Below are positions 56,235 through 64,000 of a stretch of DNA of 64,000 nucleotides, piece after piece. Position 1 is the first letter of the stretch. Every line of letters starts with the position of its first letter. The notes beneath the pieces were generated by a model. It did no database searches and was not told the DNA's origin. It saw only the letters and a list, made by a program, of their open reading frames with translations. Origin of the DNA: Neisseriaceae bacterium TC5R-5 (GTDB lineage Bacteria; Pseudomonadota; Gammaproteobacteria; Burkholderiales; Chromobacteriaceae); assembly GCA_020830965.2 (NCBI GenBank), contig JACCFC020000003.1:18420-82419 (forward strand), read 5' to 3'. The position numbers and the translations under genes were made by a program.

Positions 56235-58868
56235 TTACAGCTTGGCCGCCACCCAGTCGGCTACGCTGGCCAGTGCACCGGGCAGCTGCTGCGGCTGGGT
56301 GCCGCCTGCCTGTGCCATATCGGCACGCCCCCCCCCTTTACCGCCGACTTGCTGCGCCACAAAGTTCACCAGTTCCCCGGCTTTGATTTTTGCGGTCAGA
56401 TCGGCCGTCACCCCCGCCACCAGGGTGACTTTGCCATCGGCCTGGCTGGCCAGCACGATGGCAGCACTGCCGAGTTTATCCTTGAGCTTGTCCAGGGTTT
56501 CGCGTAGCGCCGTATTGTCGGCACCGGGTAGTTCCACCGCCAGCACCTTGCTAGCGCCGATGCGGTGGGCACTGTCAGCCAGATTATCGCCAGCTGCCGC
56601 TGCGAGTTGGCCTTTGAGTTTGCCCAGCTCTTTTTCCAAGGTTTTGACGTTATCTTGCAGCGCGTGAATCTTGCTGCCGATTTCTTCGCTGGTCTGTGCC
56701 TTCAAACTATGGGCAGCGCTTTTCAGCAGGGTATCCTGCGCCTGAATATAGGCAATCGCACCTTCGCCGGTAACGGCTTCGATACGACGCACACCCGCCG
56801 CCACACCGGATTCGGCAACAATTTTGAACAGACCGATATCACCGGTACGCTGTACATGGGTACCGCCGCACAGTTCGGTAGAGAATTCGCCCATTTGCAG
56901 CACACGCACTACGTCGCCGTACTTTTCGCCAAACAGCATCATCGCGCCGGTTTTCTGCGCCTCATCCATACTCATCAGGCTGGCTGTCACCGGCTGATTG
57001 TGAGTAATCACCCGGTTGATCACCCGTTCCAGTTCAGCGATTTGCTCTGCACTCACCGGCTCGCCATGGGCAAAGTCGAAGCGTGTGCGTTCCGGGTTAA
57101 CCAGTGAGCCTTTCTGTGCCACATGCTCACCCAGCACATTGCGCAAGGCCGCATGCAATAAATGGGTAGCGGAGTGATTGCGCGCACTGGCCAGGCGGGC
57201 ATGCAGGTCGATGCTGGCGCTGACCTGATCACCTACGCGCAGACTGCCTTGCCGTAACACACCCTGATGACCAAATACTGCCCCCTGGATTTTTTGGGTG
57301 TCTTCAACCTGGAACAAGGCTTCCAAACCACCAGTGGTGCTGATGGTGCCGATATCTCCCACCTGACCACCGCCCTCGGCATAGAACGGGGTATTGTCGA
57401 GCACAACCACCCCTTGAGCGCCAGCACCAAGCTGCGCGACTGCCTGACCATCCTGATACAACGCCAGTACTTTAGCGCTGACGCTGCTTTGCTCATAGCC
57501 ATGAAAATGGGTATCGGCACCGCTATAGCTGAGTTTGCCGGCAATTTTAAAGCTGGAACCAGCACGACCACGCTCGCGCTGCGCCTCCATCGCCCGTTCA
57601 AAACCGGCCAGATCGACCTCGATATCGCGCTCACGGCAGATGTCAGCCGTTAGGTCTACCGGGAAACCGTAGGTGTCGTACAGTTTGAAAATGGTGTCGC
57701 CACCCAGCGTTTGCTGGCCGCTGAGCAGAGCGGCATCTACCAGCGCCATACCCGTTTCCAGCGTTTCGGCAAAACGGATTTCTTCAGCGCGCAGCGTATC
57801 CTCAATCAGCGCCTGTTTTTGGCGTAGATCGGGGTAGGCATCGCCCATTTCCTGCACCAGATCGGCAACAATTTTGTAGAAAAACAGCCCTTTCTGACCG
57901 AGCTTGTAACCATGACGAATGGCGCGGCGCGCAATGCGGCGCAAGACATAGCCGCGGCCTTCATTGGAAGGCAGGATGCCATCGGCCACCATGAAACAGC
58001 AGGCGCGGATATGGTCGGCAATCACTTTGAGCGAGGGAACATCCTGGCTGTACGGTAGGCCGGTTTCGCGCGCGGCAGCACGCACCAAGCAGGAGAGGCC
58101 ATCGGTTTCATAATTGGAGTGTACGTGTTGCAGCACAGTCGACAGGCGTTCCAGACCCATGCCGGTATCAACCGAGGGTTTGGGCAAGGGATGCAGCGTA
58201 CCTTGTTCATCGCGGTTGAACTGCATGAACACGTTATTCCAGATTTCCATATAGCGATCACCGTCTTCGTCCGGGCTACCCGGCGGGCCGCCAGCAACGC
58301 TGGAGCCGTGATCGTAGAAAATTTCGCTGCAAGGCCCGCACGGGCCGGTATCGCCCATGGTCCAGAAGTTGTCGGAAGCATAAGGCGCGCCCTTGTTATC
58401 GCCAATGCGGATAATTTTGTCAGCGGCCAGGCCGACGGTACGGTGCCAGATATCGTAAGCCTCGTCATCACTGGCATACACTGTGACCAGCAGTTTTTCC
58501 TTGGGCAGTGCCAGCCATTGTTCACCGGTGAGAAACTCCCAGGCAAAGGTGATGGCATCGTGTTTGAAGTAGTCGCCAAAGCTGAAGTTGCCCAGCATTT
58601 CGAAGAAAGTATGGTGACGGGCGGTATAGCCAACGTTTTCCAAGTCGTTGTGCTTGCCACCAGCACGCAGGCATTTTTGGCTGGTAGTCGCACGGGTGTA
58701 GTCGCGCTTTTCAAAACCGAGGAACACGTCTTTGAACTGCACCATGCCGGCGACGGTAAACATCAGTGTAGGGTCGTTACCGGGGATCAGGCTGCTGGAG
58801 GGGACGATCTGGTGTCCCTTGGCGGCAAAGAAGTTAAGGAATTTCTGGCGGATTTCAGCGGTTTTCAT
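56235..58868 (-). CDS. alaS: Alanyl-tRNA synthetase
   Basis: An 877-residue class II synthetase. It has the N-terminal aminoacylation core ([50 protein letters not shown]), a tRNA-recognition region, the editing domain with zinc motifs HSATH (565-569) and CGGTH (667-671), and the C-terminal coiled coil plus DHHA1 domain ([15 protein letters not shown]). It starts within the end of the SRPBCC gene (14-base overlap) with no strong ribosome site. It is the last gene of the recA-recX unit, an order shared with E. coli. Confidence 0.98.
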   Translation of the reverse strand: MKTAEIRQKFLNFFAAKGHQIVPSSSLIPGNDPTLMFTVAGMVQFKDVFLGFEKRDYTRATTSQKCLRAGGKHNDLENVGYTARHHTFFEMLGNFSFGDYFKHDAITFAWEFLTGEQWLALPKEKLLVTVYASDDEAYDIWHRTVGLAADKIIRIGDNKGAPYASDNFWTMGDTGPCGPCSEIFYDHGSSVAGGPPGSPDEDGDRYMEIWNNVFMQFNRDEQGTLHPLPKPSVDTGMGLERLSTVLQHVHSNYETDGLSCLVRAAARETGLPYSQDVPSLKVIADHIRACCFMVADGILPSNEGRGYVLRRIARRAIRHGYKLGQKGLFFYKIVADLVQEMGDAYPDLRQKQALIEDTLRAEEIRFAETLETGMALVDAALLSGQQTLGGDTIFKLYDTYGFPVDLTADICRERDIEVDLAGFERAMEAQRERGRAGSSFKIAGKLSYSGADTHFHGYEQSSVSAKVLALYQDGQAVAQLGAGAQGVVVLDNTPFYAEGGGQVGDIGTISTTGGLEALFQVEDTQKIQGAVFGHQGVLRQGSLRVGDQVSASIDLHARLASARNHSATHLLHAALRNVLGEHVAQKGSLVNPERTRFDFAHGEPVSAEQIAELERVINRVITHNQPVTASLMSMDEAQKTGAMMLFGEKYGDVVRVLQMGEFSTELCGGTHVQRTGDIGLFKIVAESGVAAGVRRIEAVTGEGAIAYIQAQDTLLKSAAHSLKAQTSEEIGSKIHALQDNVKTLEKELGKLKGQLAAAAGDNLADSAHRIGASKVLAVELPGADNTALRETLDKLKDKLGSAAIVLASQADGKVTLVAGVTADLTAKIKAGELVNFVAQQVGGKGGGRADMAQAGGTQPQQLPGALASVADWVAAKL

Positions 58869-59349
58869 GATGATTTTCGTGAGATTGGAATTCAGTAGCT
58901 AAAGGGGTATTCAGGCTTTCCACCCGTTGTTTGAGCGCCTGATTCATACGTTCAAAACCTTTGCGGGTGTTATCCAGCATGCGCTGCCCGAATAGCGGCA
59001 GCAGCCAGCCGGTAAAGACTTCGCTGTGTTGTAAGCGGCAGTGGGTGTCGTCTAAGGCTTGCAACTGAAAAACATGCTCACCGGCAAACAGGCTGGGATG
59101 TAACCAGTGCCCCAACCAACTGAGTGTTTGTTCTGCTTGCAGTTGCTGCACCCGAGGACGGAATGTCATGCGTTGTTTAAGCTGCAGATGCAGGGTCACC
59201 ACCAGCCGCGCACCGACTTCGTGCCGGCCATGCAGGCCGATGATGAAAGGATTCCATTCCGGATAGCGTGGCCAGTCCATCAATACCTGCCATACCTGGG
59301 CGGTGCTGGCGGCGATGTCTATGCTGGTTTCAATGTGCTTAGCGGGCAA
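58855..59349 (-). CDS. SRPBCC (START-like) family protein
   Basis: A 164-residue protein with the helix-grip fold: [31 protein letters not shown] and a C-terminal long helix ([20 protein letters not shown]). The family has a hydrophobic pocket that binds lipids or polyketides. It starts 3 bases after recX and overlaps alaS by 14 bases, so it belongs to the recA transcript. A role in DNA repair or translation is not implied by its fold. Confidence 0.8.
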   Translation of the reverse strand: MPAKHIETSIDIAASTAQVWQVLMDWPRYPEWNPFIIGLHGRHEVGARLVVTLHLQLKQRMTFRPRVQQLQAEQTLSWLGHWLHPSLFAGEHVFQLQALDDTHCRLQHSEVFTGWLLPLFGQRMLDNTRKGFERMNQALKQRVESLNTPLATEFQSHENHHENR

Positions 59350-59352
59350 TGC

Positions 59353-59811
59353 TTACTCCTCATCTGCAGGGAAGTCGGTATCGTCGATATGGCCAGATAG
59401 TACCTGGCGGATGATGGCCATCGGAAAGCCCCGACTGGCCAGAAAACGCAGTTGACGCGCTTGTTCTTGCGGTGTGTCGGGACGACGGCCAAATTTTTTC
59501 TGCCATTGCGCCTGTGCGACGCTCAAATCATCTTGCGTGTGCAATACCTCGCGGATGGTATCCGCCGCAATACCGCGCTGCCGCATAGTCTGCTCCAGGC
59601 GACGGCTGCCGTATTTATTTCCTTTGGCCTGAGTGTATTGCTCGGCAAAGCGCTGGTCAGACTGCCAGTGCTGGCTGACCAAGTCGTCCAACAGATGCTG
59701 GAGTTGTTCGCTGCTTTCCGCAAATGGCGCGAGCCGTTGTTCCAGTTCGCGCCGCGAATATTCACGGCGTGCCAGCAGGTCAACGGCTCGGGCTTTCAGG
59801 CTTTTTGTCAT
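59353..59811 (-). CDS. recX: RecA regulator RecX
   Basis: A 152-residue protein with the RecX three-helix repeats: LKARAVDLLARREYSRRELE, VSQHWQSDQRFAEQYTQAK, GSRRLEQTMRQRGI and the C-terminal RQLRFLASRGFPMAIIRQVL. RecX binds RecA filaments and limits them. It follows recA by 12 bases from ATG 59811; a GTG at 59814 is an alternative start. Confidence 0.93.
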   Translation of the reverse strand: MTKSLKARAVDLLARREYSRRELEQRLAPFAESSEQLQHLLDDLVSQHWQSDQRFAEQYTQAKGNKYGSRRLEQTMRQRGIAADTIREVLHTQDDLSVAQAQWQKKFGRRPDTPQEQARQLRFLASRGFPMAIIRQVLSGHIDDTDFPADEE

Positions 59812-59823
59812 CACAGCTTAAGT

Positions 59824-60876
59824 TTAGGCATCCAGCGGATCATCAAGCAGCTCTTCTTCCACTTGCGCTTCGGTCACCTCCACCTTGATGCCGACCGCAT
59901 CGCGAATTTTGGCTTCAATATCGGCCGCGATACTAGGATTGCTCTTCAGCCATTCACGGGTATTGTCCTTACCCTGTCCGATTTTCTGGCCGTTACAGCT
60001 ATACCAGGCACCGGATTTTTCGATGAAGCCATGTTTGACACCCAGCTCGATGATCTCGCCATTACGGGAGATACCTTCACCATACAGAATTTCAAAATCG
60101 GCCTGACGGAATGGCGGGGAAACCTTGTTTTTGACCACTTTGACGCGGGTATCGTTACCGATAACCTCTTCGCCTTTCTTGATGCCGCCAGTACGACGGA
60201 TATCCAGACGAACCGAGGCGTAGAATTTAAGCGCGTTACCACCGGTAGTGGTTTCCGGATTGCCGAACATCACGCCAATTTTCATCCGAATCTGGTTGAT
60301 GAAGATCACCAGCGTATTGGTCCGTTTGATATTGCCGGTCAGTTTACGCAAAGCCTGACTCATCAGACGCGCTTGCAAACCAACGTGGCTATCACCCATT
60401 TCGCCTTCGATTTCAGCCTTGGGCACTAAGGCGGCAACCGAGTCGATCACGATTAGATCCACACCACTGGAGCGCACCAGCATGTCGCAAATTTCCAATG
60501 CCTGCTCGCCGGTATCCGGTTGAGAAATCAGCAGATCATCCACCTTAACGCCCAGCTTCTGCGCATATTGTGGGTCGAGTGCGTTTTCAGCATCAATATA
60601 GGCACAAGTCCCGCCAAGCTTTTGTGCTTCGGCGACGACTTGCAGACACAAGGTGGTTTTGCCTGAGGATTCCGGGCCATACACCTCCACAACGCGGCCA
60701 CGTGGCAAGCCACCCACGCCCAAGGCCAAGTCCAGCGTCAGTGATCCGGTGGAAATGACTTGCAGATTTTCATTGATTTGATTGTCGCTCATGCGCATGA
60801 TCGAACCTTTACCAAATTGCTTGTCAATTTGAGCCAAGGCTGCGGCTAGCGCTTTACTTTTGTCGTCGGATGCCAT
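59824..60876 (-). CDS. recA: Recombinase RecA
   Basis: A 350-residue recombinase for strand exchange and SOS induction. The Walker A motif GPESSGKT is at 67-74. [17 protein letters not shown], the L2 region [16 protein letters not shown] and the acidic C-terminal tail ([11 protein letters not shown]) are standard. GGAG lies 6 bases upstream of the ATG. I saw no CTGT-N8-ACAG LexA box. The leader contains a palindromic repeat. Confidence 0.98.
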   Translation of the reverse strand: MASDDKSKALAAALAQIDKQFGKGSIMRMSDNQINENLQVISTGSLTLDLALGVGGLPRGRVVEVYGPESSGKTTLCLQVVAEAQKLGGTCAYIDAENALDPQYAQKLGVKVDDLLISQPDTGEQALEICDMLVRSSGVDLIVIDSVAALVPKAEIEGEMGDSHVGLQARLMSQALRKLTGNIKRTNTLVIFINQIRMKIGVMFGNPETTTGGNALKFYASVRLDIRRTGGIKKGEEVIGNDTRVKVVKNKVSPPFRQADFEILYGEGISRNGEIIELGVKHGFIEKSGAWYSCNGQKIGQGKDNTREWLKSNPSIAADIEAKIRDAVGIKVEVTEAQVEEELLDDPLDA

Positions 60877-60901
60877 GCTATCTCCAGTTAAGGGGCTTTA
60901 C

Positions 60902-60948
60902 AGAGCCGCTAACAAAGCCCGAATTTAAAAGGCTTTATTAGCAGCTCT
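60902..60948 (-). repeat. 47-bp termini-only version of the 110-bp repeat, in the recA leader
   Basis: Arms AGAGCCGCTAACAAAGCC (60902-60919) and GGCTTTATTAGCAGCTCT (60931-60948) pair at 16 of 18 positions around an 11-base loop. The arms match the ends of the 110-bp repeats at 45011 and 54501 (AGCCGCTAACAAA). The interior is missing. Confidence 0.7.
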
Positions 60949-60967
60949 ATGCAAAATGCTGGGCGCA

Positions 60968-60976
60968 ATTATCGCA
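60968..60976 (-). promoter_or_regulatory. Candidate extended -10 promoter of recA
   Basis: TGC-GATAAT on the minus strand is an extended -10 about 90 bases before recA. No good -35 is seen. If used, the transcript would contain the palindromic repeat in its leader. Confidence 0.4.
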
Positions 60977-61071
60977 CAAAGCGCCAGATGGGGGCAGGAG
61001 ACTGATTTTGCAAAATTTGTTGCTTTAATCATGACTTAGCGATCCAGCCGGCCATGTGTACAATGACTATT

Positions 61072-62094
61072 ATGATGAATGAACGTACCCAACATTTACT
61101 CAAAGTTTTAATTGAGCGCTATATCGCCGACGGCCAACCTGTTGCCTCCAAAGCCCTATCCTTGTTGCCAGGTATCTCTTTATCTTCCGCGTCTATCCGT
61201 AATGTGCTGGCAGAGCTGGAGGCCATGGGGTTGATTACCTCGCCACATACTTCTGCCGGTCGCGTTCCCACCGCGCGTGGTTACCGCATGTTTGTGGATA
61301 GTCTGGTGACGATACGCCCGCTGGAGGGCGAGGCGCTGCAGGAGCTGGAATCGAGCTTGCAGCCCAATAGCCCGCAGCACATGGCGCAATCAGCCTCTAC
61401 TTTATTATCAGAGCTCACCCATTTTGCCGGTGTCGTGGTAACGCCGCAGCGCTCCGATGTGGCTTTTCGTCAAATTGAATTTTTGCGCCTGTCCGAGCGC
61501 CGCATTTTGATGATTCTGGTCACTCTGGATGGAGATGTGCAGAACCACCTGCTCAATAGTGAACGTGATTATTCTCCATCAGAACTGATCGAAGCCGGTA
61601 ATTTCATCAATCAGCATTACGCCGGCCAGGGCTTGTCCACGATTGTCCGCCACGTGGAAGATGAGTTGCTGCAACTGCAAGGCGACATTACCGAACTGAT
61701 GTCAGCCGCCATTCGCTTTGGCCAGGATTCGCTGCATGCCAGCCATGCCAGCGTGGTGATTGCGGGCGGCGCCAAACTGCTGGGCAATAGTGATCTGTCG
61801 GACAATCTGTCACGGCTGCGTAAGCTGTTTAATGTGTTTGAGCGGAAAACCGAGTTACTCAAGCTCCTGAACCAAGGCCGCGATGTGCAAGGCGTCAGTA
61901 TTTTTATTGGCGAGGAATCCGGGGTACTGACGCTGGATGAATGCTCAGTGGTGACCGCGCCCTATCGTATCAATAATCAAGTCGTCGGCATGCTCGGCGT
62001 GGTCGGGCCAACGCGCATGGCTTATCAGCAAGTGATTCCGATTGTCGATATTACGTCCCGCCTGGTATCGAGCGCCTTGTCTTTTCCCGAGTGA
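61072..62094 (+). CDS. hrcA: Heat-shock repressor HrcA
   Basis: A 340-residue repressor of class I heat-shock genes; it binds CIRCE operators with GroEL as cofactor. It has the N-terminal winged helix (RTQHLLKVLIERYIADGQPV, SASIRNVLAELEAMGLITSP, HTSAGRVPTARGYRMFVDSL) and a GAF-like core ending GMLGVVGPTRMAYQQVIP. I start at ATG 61072, matching the usual M-x-(D/E)-R opening; ATG codons at 61075 and upstream in the same frame are possible, and no ribosome site decides. No CIRCE element or grpE/dnaK gene is visible nearby. Confidence 0.92.
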   Translation: MMNERTQHLLKVLIERYIADGQPVASKALSLLPGISLSSASIRNVLAELEAMGLITSPHTSAGRVPTARGYRMFVDSLVTIRPLEGEALQELESSLQPNSPQHMAQSASTLLSELTHFAGVVVTPQRSDVAFRQIEFLRLSERRILMILVTLDGDVQNHLLNSERDYSPSELIEAGNFINQHYAGQGLSTIVRHVEDELLQLQGDITELMSAAIRFGQDSLHASHASVVIAGGAKLLGNSDLSDNLSRLRKLFNVFERKTELLKLLNQGRDVQGVSIFIGEESGVLTLDECSVVTAPYRINNQVVGMLGVVGPTRMAYQQVIPIVDITSRLVSSALSFPE

Positions 62095-62104
62095 ATGCCG
62101 TATG

Positions 62105-62125
62105 GTGGCGGGGTTGCTCCCCGCC
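62105..62125 (+). terminator. GC-rich hairpin between hrcA and mltB
   Basis: TGGCGGGG-TTGCT-CCCCGCCA forms a perfect 8-bp stem 10 bases after the hrcA stop. No T-run follows, so termination is uncertain. Confidence 0.45.
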
Positions 62126-62146
62126 AACCCGAATAGATGCTGCCCC

Positions 62147-63202
62147 ATGAAAACCACGCTTACGCTGGCGAGCTTGTTCGCCATTTTTTCCTCCACCTTG
62201 GCGCTGGCTGATGCTGCCTTTCTAGCTCGTCCGGATGTCCAACGTTATGTGGATGAACAAGTCGCCACCGGCAAATTCAAGCGCGCCGAGCTGGAAGCGG
62301 TATTTGCCAATGTGCAGCTCAAGCCGAATATCATCAAAATTCTGGATAAGCCCTCTACTTCGCGACCTTGGTATCAATTTCGCAACAGCACGATCAGTGA
62401 AAAGACGCTGACCAATGGCGTCGCCTTCTGGAAGAAACATCAGGCGATACTGCAACGTGCCGAGCAGAAATATGGCGTGCCCCCAGAAGTCATCGTTGCT
62501 ATCCTGGGCATAGAATCGAATTACGGACGCACTACCGGCAGCTTTCGCCTGGCCGATTCTTTGAGCACCATCGCCTTTAACTATCCCCGGCGTGCCGATT
62601 TTTTCCGTAAAGAACTCACCGAGTTTCTGCTCTTGGCCAAGGAAGAAGGCAAGGACCCGCTGACACTGACCGGCTCCTATGCCGGCGCTATCGGCTGGCC
62701 ACAGTTCATGCCCTCCAGCTATCGTAAATGGGCGGTGGATTTTGATGGCGACGGCCATCGCGACATCTGGAACAATCCGGCCGATGTGATTGGCAGTGTG
62801 GCTTACTATTTCCAACTGCACGGCTGGCGCGCTGGCGATGACGTGCTGATCCCCGCCCAAGTACAAGCCGGACCACAAATTGATAAGCTGATCGCTGACA
62901 AATTTAATCTGCACTACAAAGTTGCCGAGCTTAAAAAAATGGGCATTAGCCCCTATGCTCCAGTGCGCGACAATGTCCCTGCCGTGCTGGTGCCACTAGA
63001 AACGGCACCGGGCGTCACCGATTATTGGCTGGGCCTGAATAACTTTTATGTTATCACCCGCTATAACCGCAGCACGCTGTACGCCAAGGCGGCACAGGAA
63101 ATCAGCGAGCAACTGCGCGAGCGTTATCTGGCGCAATGGGCGCTGAATTCCTCAAACAAAAACAACTCTGCGACTAAACCTGTCGCTTTGCGTCGTAATT
63201 GA
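62147..63202 (+). CDS. mltB: Lytic murein transglycosylase MltB
   Basis: A 351-residue periplasmic enzyme that cleaves the MurNAc-GlcNAc bond, leaving 1,6-anhydro ends. The start at ATG 62147 gives a normal signal peptide (MKTTLTLASLFAIFSSTLAL-A-DA). No lipobox cysteine is present, so it is soluble rather than a lipoprotein. The catalytic glutamate is E123 in LGIESNYGRTTG. Family motifs are FRLADSLSTIAFNYPRRA, SYAGAIGWPQFMPSSYRKWA and FDGDGHRDIW. Confidence 0.93.
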   Translation: MKTTLTLASLFAIFSSTLALADAAFLARPDVQRYVDEQVATGKFKRAELEAVFANVQLKPNIIKILDKPSTSRPWYQFRNSTISEKTLTNGVAFWKKHQAILQRAEQKYGVPPEVIVAILGIESNYGRTTGSFRLADSLSTIAFNYPRRADFFRKELTEFLLLAKEEGKDPLTLTGSYAGAIGWPQFMPSSYRKWAVDFDGDGHRDIWNNPADVIGSVAYYFQLHGWRAGDDVLIPAQVQAGPQIDKLIADKFNLHYKVAELKKMGISPYAPVRDNVPAVLVPLETAPGVTDYWLGLNNFYVITRYNRSTLYAKAAQEISEQLRERYLAQWALNSSNKNNSATKPVALRRN

Positions 63203-63219
63203 AATTAAAATCCGCCCCC

Positions 63220-64000
63220 ATGAACTATCAAGTCCTCGCCCGCAAGTGGCGCCCCAAGCGTTTTGCCGACCTCGTTGGTCAGGAGCATGTGGTGCGCGCA
63301 TTAAGCAATGCACTGCATGAACACAAACTGCATCACGCCTACTTGCTGACTGGCACCCGTGGGGTGGGCAAAACCACGATTGCCCGCATTCTCGCCAAAA
63401 GCCTGAACTGCGAAACCGGCACCACCGCCGAGCCCTGCGGCGAGTGTTCGGCCTGCACCCAGATTGATGCCGGGCGCTTTGTTGATTTGCTGGAAATTGA
63501 TGCCGCTTCCAATACAGGTATCGATAATATCCGCGAGGTTCTGGAAAACGCCCAGTACGCACCAACGGCAGGGCGCTTCAAGGTTTACATCATCGACGAA
63601 GTGCACATGCTCTCCAAAAGTGCGTTCAATGCCATGCTGAAAACGCTGGAAGAGCCGCCGGCACACGTCAAATTCATCCTCGCCACGACCGACCCGCAAA
63701 AAGTACCGGTCACCGTGCTTAGTCGCTGCCTGCAATTTGCGCTGCGTAATATGACCCCGCAACAGGTCGCCAGCCATCTGGCGCATGTTCTGAACGTAGA
63801 GAACATCACACACGAAACCGCCGCGCTCAGCCTGTTGGGGCGTGCGGCAGCTGGCTCCATGCGCGATGGCCTCTCCTTATTAGATCAGGCCATTGCCTAT
63901 GGCATGGGTGCCGTCAAGGAAAGTGATGTCCGCGCCATGCTGGGTGCGGTGGATAGTCATTATCTCTATGCGCTGCTGCAGGCACTGAGCGATGGCGACG
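63220..64000 (+). CDS. dnaX: DNA polymerase III tau/gamma subunit, N-terminal part
   Basis: The reading frame starts at ATG 63220 and runs off the window end; 260 residues are visible. It opens MNYQVLARKWRPKRFADLVG. The Walker A motif GTRGVGKT is at 45-52; zinc cysteines C64, C73, C76 and C79 match E. coli numbering; IIDEVHMLS is Walker B, and the sensor 1 region is KFILATTDPQKVPVTVLSRC. It is the ATPase of the clamp loader. The tau-specific C-terminus and any frameshift site lie outside the window. Confidence 0.96.
   Translation, partial: MNYQVLARKWRPKRFADLVGQEHVVRALSNALHEHKLHHAYLLTGTRGVGKTTIARILAKSLNCETGTTAEPCGECSACTQIDAGRFVDLLEIDAASNTGIDNIREVLENAQYAPTAGRFKVYIIDEVHMLSKSAFNAMLKTLEEPPAHVKFILATTDPQKVPVTVLSRCLQFALRNMTPQQVASHLAHVLNVENITHETAALSLLGRAAAGSMRDGLSLLDQAIAYGMGAVKESDVRAMLGAVDSHYLYALLQALSDGD

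Noticed and set aside
58119-58898. 259-codon frame antisense to alaS
   Set aside because: Shadow of the alaS codon pattern, with no independent evidence of coding.
59452-60429. 325-codon frame antisense to recX and recA
   Set aside because: It spans two well-supported genes on the other strand and has no ribosome site or recognisable domain.
60877-61071. LexA (SOS) box before recA and CIRCE element before hrcA
   Set aside because: Neither CTGT-N8-ACAG nor the TTAGCACTC/GAGTGCTAA inverted repeat is present.
62222-62914. 230-codon frame antisense to mltB
   Set aside because: mltB has a signal peptide and catalytic motif on the sense strand; the antisense frame has neither start signals nor a family.
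63301-63813. 170-codon frame antisense to dnaX
   Set aside because: The sense strand encodes the DnaX ATPase with Walker and zinc motifs. The real gene starts at 63220 and leaves the window.

Overview
The window reads as a chromosomal stretch of a Gram-negative betaproteobacterium, most likely order Neisseriales (Chitinibacteraceae/Chromobacteriaceae-like). The reasons are the mreBCD-mrdA-rodA / gatCAB / mraZ-to-lpxC arrangement, the recA-recX-alaS order, chaperone-usher and two-partner-secretion adhesins, and moderate GC. Placement below order level is a guess; I ran no searches.

Layout. 1-565: remains of two IS3-family elements, one ending inside the other. 650-8301 (minus strand): an isolated type 1-like pilin, an orphan ClpV/TssH ATPase of type VI secretion, an HD-GYP protein with a C-terminal zinc-ribbon-like tail, and a periplasmic M16 zinc protease. 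8417-14007 (minus): rod-shape operon mreB-mreC-mreD-mrdA-rodA. 14328-17649 (plus): gatC-gatA-gatB, ending at a good terminator. 18007-35760 (plus): a complete, tightly packed division and cell wall (dcw) cluster, mraZ-rsmH-ftsL-ftsI-murE-murF-mraY-murD-ftsW-murG-murC-ddlB-ftsQ-ftsA-ftsZ-lpxC. It is preceded by a near-consensus promoter and four in-phase MraZ boxes. 35763-38343 (plus): a 60-residue membrane protein, moaC, a LysE-type exporter and class II fructose-bisphosphate aldolase. 38553-44721 (minus): a chaperone-usher fimbrial cluster with four pilins, one chaperone and one usher. 45185-50325 (minus): an alkyltransferase-like protein, a metallo-beta-lactamase-fold hydrolase, a dCache chemoreceptor and a B12-binding radical SAM protein. 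50798-54379 (plus): a large FHA-type two-partner-secretion exoprotein with GLUG repeats. 54764-56161: a small unknown protein divergent from a BetR-HTH/receiver regulator. 56235-60876 (minus): recA-recX-SRPBCC-alaS. 61072-64000 (plus): hrcA, mltB and the start of dnaX.

How the genes work together. The centre of the window is one morphogenesis block: precursor synthesis (Mur ligases, Ddl, MraY, MurG), SEDS/PBP pairs for elongation (RodA/PBP2) and division (FtsW/FtsI), scaffolds (MreBCD, FtsQLAZ), and LpxC for the outer membrane. The accessory right half is about surface attachment and sensing (fimbriae, FHA-type adhesin, chemoreceptor).

Most notable non-coding observations. (1) Four copies of a promoter module with identical internal spacing lie upstream of three pilin genes and the usher gene; its core resembles an RcsAB/BvgA-type box. 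(2) There is a 110-bp MITE-like repeat with terminal inverted repeats, present as two inverted copies, plus a 47-bp termini-only relative in the recA leader. (3) A 9-bp perfect hairpin ends one base before the lpxC start codon. No tRNA, rRNA or CRISPR array was seen.
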